Position numbers and translations under genes: made by a program. Shown here one piece after another: positions 5,581 through 11,539 of a stretch of DNA of 11,539 bases. The DNA is taken from contig JAKAHE010000052.1 of NCBI GenBank assembly GCA_021815285.1, forward strand, positions 1 to 11,539. The letters are read 5' to 3'. The notes beneath the pieces were generated by a model. The model was not told where the DNA came from and ran no database searches. It saw only the letters and a list, made by a program, of their open reading frames with translations. The stretch is from Nitrospirota bacterium. GTDB taxonomy: Bacteria > Nitrospirota > JACRHJ01. How positions within the stretch are numbered: position 1 is the first letter of the stretch; each line of letters opens with the position of its first letter.

Positions 5581-6582
5581 TTAGTGCGTGTGCGCGTGGA
5601 CGGCGTCGCCATCATGGTCGTGGGCATGGCCGTGAGCGTGGCTGTGCCGGTGAACATGCGCGGCCCGGCGCTCGCAGTGGACTATGTCGCAGACGAGGTT
5701 ATTGAATTCGCACGCCCCCTTCTCGAGCTGAAGGGTGGTGTGGTTGATATGGAAACACGATATGAGACGGCAGTTTATGTCGTCTATTATCCTTTTTCTT
5801 TCGCCCTGGTAGGCCGGGTTTATGAGTATATGCGCCGAGAGCGCGGAAATGCTCGGGCATATGCTCCAGACGTGCAGCCTGTGGACGTCCAGCACGTCCG
5901 GGACCTTCTTTATCTCATCCACCACGGTGTTGATGTCCAGTCCTTTGGGCACGCCTTCCAGGAGTATGTGCGAGGCCTCGTAGAGCACCTTCACCGCCCC
6001 GCGCAGGATTACGAGCGAGAATATGACGGATAGAATCGGGTCTACGAGATACCAGCCGGTGTAGTAGATTATCACGGCGCCGACAATTACGCCGGCGGAG
6101 ATGAGGACGTCTCCGACGACATGCAGGAAGGCGCTCCGGATGTTCAAGTCGTGCTCGTCGTGACCGTGCAGGCGGTGGACGACAAAGAGATTGACAAAAA
6201 GGCCGAAAGCGGCGGCGACCAGCATCCCGACGCTCTTCACCGGCACTGGCGCGGAGAGCCTGCGAATCGCCTCGAAGATTATAAAACCGGATATTAACAC
6301 GAGGGTTACGCCGTTTATGAGTGCCGCGAAGACCTCCGTCCTGTGCCAGCCGTAGGTGCGGGTGTCTGACGCGGGGAGGGCGGAGAGAAAGATTGCGAAA
6401 AACGCCAACCCCAGGGAGACCATGTCGGTCAGGACGTGGACGGCGTCGGAGAGCAGCGCCAGGGAGTTGGTAAGGAACCCCGCAATGACCTCTACCAGGA
6501 AGATAAGTCCTGTCAGGGCAAGGGAGAACAGAAGGTTTTTCGACTGCTCCGTATCCGCCTTGAACCCGGCAAATAGTTTCAT
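5581..6582 (-). CDS. Cation diffusion facilitator (CzcD/ZitB-like) metal exporter with histidine-rich C-terminal tail
   Basis: The 333-residue inner-membrane protein has the six-helix CDF plan. The metal site has HxxxD in helix 2 (H49, D53 in SDAVHVLTDM) and again in helix 5 (H154, D158 in HVVGDVL), the arrangement of Zn/Co/Cd proton antiporters of the CzcD/ZnT group. A short His loop (HRLHGHDEHD, 136-145) lies between helices 4 and 5. A cytoplasmic ferredoxin-like domain follows from about 210, with DVHRLHVWSI at 232-241. The last 32 residues contain 12 histidines in HxH runs. In many CzcD relatives the long His-rich stretch is N-terminal or in the loop, so the tail is notable. The ATG has an AAAGGGG ribosome site five bases upstream and its own promoter. 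Gene start and family are secure; the metal is inferred. Confidence 0.92.
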   Translation of the reverse strand: MKLFAGFKADTEQSKNLLFSLALTGLIFLVEVIAGFLTNSLALLSDAVHVLTDMVSLGLAFFAIFLSALPASDTRTYGWHRTEVFAALINGVTLVLISGFIIFEAIRRLSAPVPVKSVGMLVAAAFGLFVNLFVVHRLHGHDEHDLNIRSAFLHVVGDVLISAGVIVGAVIIYYTGWYLVDPILSVIFSLVILRGAVKVLYEASHILLEGVPKGLDINTVVDEIKKVPDVLDVHRLHVWSICPSISALSAHILINPAYQGERKRIIDDINCRLISCFHINHTTLQLEKGACEFNNLVCDIVHCERRAAHVHRHSHAHGHAHDHDGDAVHAHTH

Positions 6583-6617
6583 AAAAACCCCTTTAAGTCT
6601 GCCCCCTTACCACTTAA

Positions 6618-6646
6618 ATAATAACCGAATTCCAATGCTTTTTCAA
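6618..6646 (-). promoter_or_regulatory. Sigma70-type promoter of the CDF exporter gene
   Basis: On the minus strand TTGAAA (6646-6641) and TATTAT (6623-6618) are separated by exactly 17 bases. The predicted transcript starts near 6611 and has a leader of about 29 bases with the AAAGGGG ribosome site. No zinc-regulator palindrome is obvious next to it. Confidence 0.75.
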
Positions 6647-6669
6647 GGAAAATGCCGCCCGCTAAATCC

Positions 6670-6698
6670 TTGACTCCGCTCCCTTCCTCTGTTAATAT
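6670..6698 (+). promoter_or_regulatory. Sigma70-type promoter of the GH57 gene
   Basis: TTGACT (6670-6675) and TAATAT (6693-6698) are 17 bases apart. Transcription would begin near 6705, about 17 bases before the ATG, with an AGGGGG ribosome site in that short leader. Its -35 is 23 bases from the -35 of the opposing CDF promoter, so the two polymerase sites are back to back. Confidence 0.7.
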
Positions 6699-6721
6699 CA
6701 GAAGTTACATCCAGGGGGCCA

Positions 6722-8851
6722 ATGAAAAAGATCAAATTCATCTTCGCCATACACAACCATCAGCCCGTAGGGAACTTCGACCACGTCGCGGAAGAGGCCT
6801 ATCACAACGCATATCTGCCCCTTGTCGAGGCCGTCAGAGACGTCCCGTGGTTCAAGATTTGCCTGCACTTCACAGGCTCGCTTCTTGAGTGGATTCTGAA
6901 AAGCCATCCGGAGTTCATAAAGACCGTCGCATCGATGGTCGAAGCCGGGCAGGCGGAGATACTGGGCGGAGGGTTCTACGAGCCGATACTCGCCCTGCTC
7001 CCGGACGAGGACAAACTTGGACAGATAGAGAAGCTTTCGAAGTTCGTCGAAGACAATTTCGGCAAGAGGCCCAGGGGGATATGGCTCGCCGAAAGGGTAT
7101 GGGAGCCGCACCTGCCCGCGGCGCTCTGCGACGCCGGGATAGAATATGTCGTGGTGGACGACTTTCACTTCAAGATGTCGGGCCTCCGCGACTCAGAACT
7201 TACAGGATATTTCATAACCGAGGAACAGGGAAAGACGGTAAAGGTCTTCCCCGGAAGCGAGAGATTAAGGTATACGATTCCATTCAAGGAGCCGGAGGAG
7301 GCGCTTGCGCACTGGCGCAATATGCCGGACGCGGGCGTTAACACGCTGTCCGTCATGGCGGACGACGGGGAAAAGTTCGGCGTCTGGCCGGGGACTTACA
7401 AGTGGGTATACGAGGACGGCTGGCTCAAGAGGTTCATAAGCGCGCTCGAAGCGAACAGGGACTGGATAGAGCCTTCGACCTTCAGCGAATATATAGACTC
7501 CGAAGGCCCTCGCGGCAGGGTATATCTCCCGACATGCTCGTACATGGAGATGGGGGAGTGGTCGCTCCCGGCGGAGGCTATGCTTGAGTATGAGGACTTT
7601 CTGGACGAGCTGAAAAAGGAGCCGGGATACGACATAAAGAGGCTTTTCGTTAAGGGCGGGTTCTTCCGGAACTTCCTTTCAAAATACCCGGAAGCGAACG
7701 CCATGCACAAGCGGATGTTGCAGGTCAGCAGGAAGGCGCGCCGCGCGGGTCTCAAGGGCGATGCCATCGACGACCTCTGGCGCGGCCAGTGCAACGACGC
7801 ATACTGGCACGGCGTGTTCGGAGGCCTGTATCTCCCGCACCTCCGGGACGCGGTCTACCGGCATCTCATAAAGGCGGAAGTAGCCGCGGAAGCCGGAGAG
7901 CGTCTCACCGTTGAGACCGCCGATTTCGACGGCGATCTGTCCGACGAGGTGATGATAGCCGGCAAAGATATTTCACTTTTCATAGACCCCGGCGATGGGG
8001 GGATGATATACGAGCTGGACTACCGTCCCATTGCCATGAACATGATGAATACGCTCTCCCGGCGTCCGGAGGCATATCACAGGAAGCTCGCCACGACACA
8101 GGAAGCTGATGCAGGAGACCGAAGCCGGTCTCCCGGCGGCGCGGCGACCATACACGAGAAGATGGGTGCGAAGGAGGAGGGACTTTCCTCCTATCTGCAC
8201 TACGACTGGTACAGGAAGGCCTCGCTTATCGACCACTTCCTGGACGGAGAGACGGACTTTGATGCCTTCAGAAACGCGGAGCACAAAGAGTTTGGCGATT
8301 TCGTGAAGGGCTTGTATTCGTCAAAGGTAAAGAAGTCCGGCGACAAGGTTTCCGTTGTCCTATCCCGCACGGGAGAGGTGCGGGGACAGAAGGTATCTGT
8401 CAGAAAGACCGTAACCGTACGGGCCGCCGGTAGACCGGCCTCGGGCGATAGCGGGTTCGATGCGGGCTATGTCATAAGGAACGAGGGGAGCGAGGAGATT
8501 AATACCGCCTTCGGCGTGGAATTTAACTTCTCGCTCCTTGCCGGGAACTCACCGGACAGGTATTTCGAGATACCGGGGCACTCCCTGAAGGCCGGAAATT
8601 TCGCAAGCGCCGGGGAACTGAACAACGTCTCCGAGGTCCGGATGGTTGACGAATGGCTTGGGTATGCCATGACGCTTTCTTTCGGCGAAAGGGCGGCGCT
8701 ATGGCGTTTCCCGGTCGAGACGGTATCCCAGTCCGAATCCGGGTACGAGCGGGTGTTCCAGTGCGAGAGCATAGTCCCGGTCTGGCGACTGACTCTACAG
8801 CCGGGGACGGACGTCCCGGTTTCGATAAAGTTGAGGCTGGAGAGAAGATAA
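6722..8851 (+). CDS. Glycoside hydrolase family 57, 4-alpha-glucanotransferase/alpha-amylase type with DUF1925 and DUF1926 domains
   Basis: The 709-residue protein carries all five GH57 regions: HNHQP at 11-15, GGGFYEPIL at 82-90, WLAERVWEP at 121-129 with nucleophile Glu124, ADDGEKFG at 213-220 with acid/base Asp214 or Asp215, and YWHGVFGG at 361-368. The order and spacing match the Thermococcus litoralis 4-alpha-glucanotransferase group (nucleophile Glu123, acid Asp214), about 659 residues. A helical DUF1925 segment lies near 310-385 and a beta-rich DUF1926 domain from about 395 to the end. It acts on alpha-1,4-glucans such as glycogen or maltodextrin. With no signal peptide it is cytoplasmic. 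Residues about 461-476 look like a low-complexity insertion and coincide with a DNA hairpin. Start ATG has an AGGGGG ribosome site and a clear promoter. No other glycogen gene is nearby. Confidence 0.93.
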   Translation: MKKIKFIFAIHNHQPVGNFDHVAEEAYHNAYLPLVEAVRDVPWFKICLHFTGSLLEWILKSHPEFIKTVASMVEAGQAEILGGGFYEPILALLPDEDKLGQIEKLSKFVEDNFGKRPRGIWLAERVWEPHLPAALCDAGIEYVVVDDFHFKMSGLRDSELTGYFITEEQGKTVKVFPGSERLRYTIPFKEPEEALAHWRNMPDAGVNTLSVMADDGEKFGVWPGTYKWVYEDGWLKRFISALEANRDWIEPSTFSEYIDSEGPRGRVYLPTCSYMEMGEWSLPAEAMLEYEDFLDELKKEPGYDIKRLFVKGGFFRNFLSKYPEANAMHKRMLQVSRKARRAGLKGDAIDDLWRGQCNDAYWHGVFGGLYLPHLRDAVYRHLIKAEVAAEAGERLTVETADFDGDLSDEVMIAGKDISLFIDPGDGGMIYELDYRPIAMNMMNTLSRRPEAYHRKLATTQEADAGDRSRSPGGAATIHEKMGAKEEGLSSYLHYDWYRKASLIDHFLDGETDFDAFRNAEHKEFGDFVKGLYSSKVKKSGDKVSVVLSRTGEVRGQKVSVRKTVTVRAAGRPASGDSGFDAGYVIRNEGSEEINTAFGVEFNFSLLAGNSPDRYFEIPGHSLKAGNFASAGELNNVSEVRMVDEWLGYAMTLSFGERAALWRFPVETVSQSESGYERVFQCESIVPVWRLTLQPGTDVPVSIKLRLERR

Positions 8852-8863
8852 ACAACAATGTTC

Positions 8864-8915
8864 GTCATTCCCGCCCATTCGGCTTCGCTCAGGGCAGGCT
8901 CCAGCGGGAATCCAG
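8864..8915. repeat. REP-like intergenic palindromic repeat
   Basis: ATTCCCGC (8867-8874) and GCGGGAAT (8904-8911) form an 8-bp perfect stem, flanked by GTC on one side and CCAG on the other. The outer part matches the widespread bacterial repeat consensus of GTCATTCCCGC and GCGGGAATCCAG arms. The 29-base centre (TTCGGCTTCGCTCAGGGCAGG-type) resembles a second common repeat. Only one copy is in the window, so repetition is from memory of similar genomes. It is the main content of the 99-base gap between the GH57 and FG-GAP genes and may act as a transcript end or stabiliser. Confidence 0.65.
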
Positions 8916-8950
8916 GTTTAAGTTCTCAGGAAGATAAGACAAGGGGCTTT

Positions 8951-10810
8951 ATGAAAAAGTTTTTTGCTGTCCCGGCAGTGTCTGTAATTATCCCGGCGGT
9001 GTTTTCCGTCCTGGCGGTTTTTGTTCCGCAGGCAATGGCGGCGCCCGAAACATTCGCGTCTGCCACGACGGTGGATACCATAGACCGGATGGCGGGCGAG
9101 GTGCTCGATCGCTTCCCGCGCGCCGAGGGGAAGGTAACCGCGGCGGACGAGAAGACGGTAACTGTGGACATAGGGGCTAAAGACGGCCTCTTCAAGGGCG
9201 TAGAGGTGTATCTTTTCCGCCAAGGCAAGCCCATATTCCATCCGGTAACGAAGGCCGTACTCGGCTACCGTGAAATATCCCTTGGGAGCTTTATCGTGGA
9301 CAAGCTCGGCGCCCACGAGGCATCCGGCAGGATAAAGAAACTCCTCGTAACGCAAATAATACCGGGCGACACGGCCCGCCTGTCCACCCGCAAGACCAGG
9401 CTCCTCTTCGTCTCCGGGGGCGACGTAAACGAACCCATAAAGGACAGGCTCTTTCATATCCTTCGCGGCTCCGGGCGGTTCGACATGCCTGGGGCGAAGG
9501 AACTCACGAAGCCCGCCGTTAAAGGCGATATGGCCGGCCTCGCAAAGGCGAGCGGAGCACAATACGTCTTAACGCTTGCGACTTCGCCCACGAAGAGGCC
9601 GGACAGGACGAAGGTCGGAATTGCCCTTTACGCGGCGGACGGGACGGAGACGGAGAACCTGTCCTCGCTCGTGGATTCGACGAGCAGCGTATACAAGGCT
9701 GAGGAGATGGGCATACCGCTCGTCATAGAGGAGCGGCGCGATTTCTTCTATATGGACGAACTCCCTTACAGGGCGGAGCATTTCGCCGCCGGCAATATCA
9801 TGGGAGACGGCAAGACGGAGCTTGCAATATCCACTGGCGACAGGATAATCATATACAGGCTTGAAAAGGGTGTGCTGCACGAGCTCTGGCGCGAGCCGGA
9901 AGCGCACCCAGCCGCGCAGCTCGACGTCGAATGCGCGGACATCGACGGGGACGGACGCGACGAGGTATACGTTACGGCCTACGGCCAGGGTCGCGCGCAG
10001 TCCTACGTCATAAAATACGACGGGAAAGACTTCAGGAAGGTGTACGGCCCTTCGCCCGTTCTCTTCAAGGTGCTCGACATGCCGGACGGCAAAAAGAAGC
10101 TCCTTACCACCACCGTCGGCACGGAGTCGCCCTATTCCGGGATTATTTACCAGTCTGAATGGAAGAACGGCAGACTCGTAAGGGAAAGCAGGTTCAAGCT
10201 GCCCTCCAGGATACAGGACCCGTACGGCTTCGCGATACTCGACGTCCCCGGAAAGACCAGGCAGGGCAAAAAAACGACCGTCCCGATTTATGTGTGGGTG
10301 GACGATAACGACTACGTGGAAGTGCTCGACCATAACGGCAAAAAGCTCTGGGAGAGCAATGAGCGATACGGCGGATACGACAATTTCTTTGAAGTAAAAA
10401 GAAAAAGCATGATATTCGCCGGGGCGGACGATCGGGGAAAGGTCAAGGGCAGGGTAATTGTCCGAACCGGGCCGGAAGGCGAGAAGGAAGTTGTGATAAC
10501 GAAGAACAACGCCGCGACAAACATCATCAGGCGCTGGCACGGCTATAGCGGCGCCGAGATATACTCCTTTGTCTGGGACGGCAAGGGTCTTGAGCAGAAA
10601 TGGAGCGTAAAGAACATCGGGGGGTACTTGGCAGACATTTACCTGGGCGATGTCCTGAACGACGGCAGGGATGAGATTGCGATAATCACGGATCCGACAT
10701 TTGAACTTGAGAACAAGTCCAAGCTTAACCCGATTGGAGGGGTATCGTCCGTGACGAACGGCCTTGCGAGCCGCGCAAAGCTTCTGTTGTACAAGATTCC
10801 GCAGAGGTGA
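8951..10810 (+). CDS. Secreted FG-GAP/VCBS repeat protein with FlgT-like N-terminal region
   Basis: The 619-residue protein has a signal peptide with a hydrophobic core to about 27 and a likely cut at AMA-A near residue 30. Residues about 57-150 (EGKVTAADEKTVTVDIGAKDG and following) look like the C-terminal fold of flagellar FlgT. About 150-245 resembles a periplasmic anticodon-like or FlgT-middle domain. From 270 on there are FG-GAP/VCBS blade repeats with calcium-type loops: GNIMGDGKTELAI (281-293), DIDGDGRDEVYV (330-341), and a last GDVLNDGRDEIAI near the C-terminus. A periplasmic or surface beta-propeller is expected; the ligand is unknown. The ATG at 8951 has AAGGGG five bases upstream. 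An in-frame ATG at 8858 would translate the REP-like repeat and hide the signal peptide, so it is rejected. The stop overlaps or abuts uppS. Confidence 0.8.
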   Translation: MKKFFAVPAVSVIIPAVFSVLAVFVPQAMAAPETFASATTVDTIDRMAGEVLDRFPRAEGKVTAADEKTVTVDIGAKDGLFKGVEVYLFRQGKPIFHPVTKAVLGYREISLGSFIVDKLGAHEASGRIKKLLVTQIIPGDTARLSTRKTRLLFVSGGDVNEPIKDRLFHILRGSGRFDMPGAKELTKPAVKGDMAGLAKASGAQYVLTLATSPTKRPDRTKVGIALYAADGTETENLSSLVDSTSSVYKAEEMGIPLVIEERRDFFYMDELPYRAEHFAAGNIMGDGKTELAISTGDRIIIYRLEKGVLHELWREPEAHPAAQLDVECADIDGDGRDEVYVTAYGQGRAQSYVIKYDGKDFRKVYGPSPVLFKVLDMPDGKKKLLTTTVGTESPYSGIIYQSEWKNGRLVRESRFKLPSRIQDPYGFAILDVPGKTRQGKKTTVPIYVWVDDNDYVEVLDHNGKKLWESNERYGGYDNFFEVKRKSMIFAGADDRGKVKGRVIVRTGPEGEKEVVITKNNAATNIIRRWHGYSGAEIYSFVWDGKGLEQKWSVKNIGGYLADIYLGDVLNDGRDEIAIITDPTFELENKSKLNPIGGVSSVTNGLASRAKLLLYKIPQR

Positions 10811-10812
10811 TT

Positions 10813-11539
10813 TTGGAGCACACGCTGACGCAGATAAAAGACTATACCGAACTGACGCCTGCCGAGCTTCGGGCGCTGGTTGATCCCATGCGCCTGCCCA
10901 GGCACATGGCGATAATAATGGACGGGAACGGCAGATGGGCCGCAAGGCGCGGACTGCCGAGGATAGCGGGCCACAGGAAAGGCATGGAGGCCGTGCGGGA
11001 GGTTGTAACGGCCTGCTCGAAGCTTCATGTCCCTGCGCTCACGCTCTACGCTTTTTCGACCGAGAACTGGAAGAGGCCGCCGCTTGAGGTGTCCGTGCTG
11101 ATGTCGCTTTTGACGCTCTATCTCAGGCAGGAGCTTTCGCTTATGAAGAGGGAGAACATCCGCTTCTCGACAATCGGGCGGGTGGAAGACCTCCCGCCTG
11201 AGGCGCAGGCCTGGATAGAGAGGGCAAAGGCGGAGACGGCGGGTAATACCGGCATGGTGCTCGACCTCGCGCTCTCGTACGGCGGAAGGCGGGAGATAAT
11301 CGAGGCGACGAAAAAGATCGCGGCGGATATGGAAGCGGGCAGGATAAGCCCGGCGGAGATAGACGAGCGGACTTTCTCCCGGTATCTCGATACAAGGGAG
11401 ATGCCTGAACTCGACCTCGTAATCAGGACGTCCGGAGAGCAGAGGATCTCGAATTTTCTGCTCTGGCAGACGGCATACGCGGAGCTTTATTTCACGGAGG
11501 CCCTCTGGCCGGACTTCACGGAGAGAGACCTCCTGGTTG
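10813..11539 (+). CDS. uppS: Undecaprenyl diphosphate synthase, 3' end beyond the window
   Basis: The visible 242 codons encode a cis-prenyltransferase. MDGNGRWA (36-43) carries the catalytic Asp37. AGHRKG follows shortly after, then LYAFSTENWKRP and, from residue 205, RTSGEQRISNFLLWQ and an AELYFTE block. It condenses isopentenyl units onto farnesyl diphosphate to make the C55 lipid carrier for peptidoglycan and O-antigen, at the cytoplasmic membrane face. The stop is not reached. I chose TTG 10813 because AGGTGAT just upstream matches the 16S tail well. GTG 10807, overlapping the previous stop by one frame-shifted triplet, and ATG 10888 are alternatives; the latter has no ribosome site but fits typical N-termini. 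Close linkage to the FG-GAP gene suggests cotranscription. In many bacteria cdsA and dxr follow. Confidence 0.93.
   Translation, partial: MEHTLTQIKDYTELTPAELRALVDPMRLPRHMAIIMDGNGRWAARRGLPRIAGHRKGMEAVREVVTACSKLHVPALTLYAFSTENWKRPPLEVSVLMSLLTLYLRQELSLMKRENIRFSTIGRVEDLPPEAQAWIERAKAETAGNTGMVLDLALSYGGRREIIEATKKIAADMEAGRISPAEIDERTFSRYLDTREMPELDLVIRTSGEQRISNFLLWQTAYAELYFTEALWPDFTERDLLV

Noticed and set aside
4991..5705. Plus-strand open frames opposite the SDR and CDF genes
   Set aside because: They mirror the two clear minus-strand genes and show Arg/Ala/Gly-rich content typical of shadow frames.
8858..8950. Upstream ATG giving the FG-GAP protein 31 extra residues
   Set aside because: The extension is a translation of the REP-like repeat and would bury the signal peptide; ATG 8951 has a good ribosome site.
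9569..10945. 458-codon open frame on the minus strand opposite the FG-GAP gene
   Set aside because: It lies wholly antisense to a gene with signal peptide and calcium-loop repeats and runs into uppS. Its product has no domain pattern; long antisense frames are usual in GC-rich DNA.

Overview
The window looks like a piece of chromosome from a Gram-negative, GC-rich bacterium. The evidence for an outer membrane is a PagL-type lipid A deacylase-like protein. Most genes have high GC (one 60-base line counted in the GH57 gene is 65%) with frequent ATA and AGG codons. Together with an HpnA-type epimerase, a GH57 enzyme and a REP-like repeat, this reminds me of Nitrospirota or Desulfobacterota-like lineages. 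That assignment is an inference from style only, not from a marker gene.

Layout: (1) 81-719 (+), a secreted or outer-membrane PagL-like acyloxyacyl hydrolase, convergent with (2) 787-1167 (-), a four-helix EamA/SMR-type transporter with a near-consensus promoter. (3) A 368-base divergent intergenic region carries inverted repeats and the promoter of (4) hpnA (1536-2522, +), which is coupled by a one-base stop/start overlap to (5) a carotenoid-biosynthesis (CruF/DUF422-type) membrane protein (2522-3280) and followed by a strong intrinsic terminator. (6) 3310-4637 is a strikingly AT-rich islet: its own promoter, an SDH-family Clp-fold serine protease and a 62-codon unknown ORF. It ends tail-to-tail, with overlapping stop codons, against (7) an NDUFA9-like atypical SDR (4634-5524, -). 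(8) A CDF zinc/cobalt-type exporter with a histidine-rich tail (5581-6582, -) lies upstream of it. (9) A GH57 glucanotransferase/amylase (6722-8851, +) is divergent from the exporter, and both have well-formed promoters. (10) A REP-like repeat sits at 8864-8915. (11) A secreted FG-GAP/VCBS protein (8951-10810, +) overlaps or abuts (12) uppS, undecaprenyl diphosphate synthase, which runs off the window end.

Several genes concern the envelope and isoprenoid lipids: lipid A trimming, a hopanoid-associated epimerase, a carotenoid-type enzyme, undecaprenyl diphosphate synthesis and a secreted repeat protein. The AT-rich protease islet is the clearest foreign element and the best candidate for something undescribed. 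I found no tRNA, rRNA, CRISPR array, transposase or attachment site.
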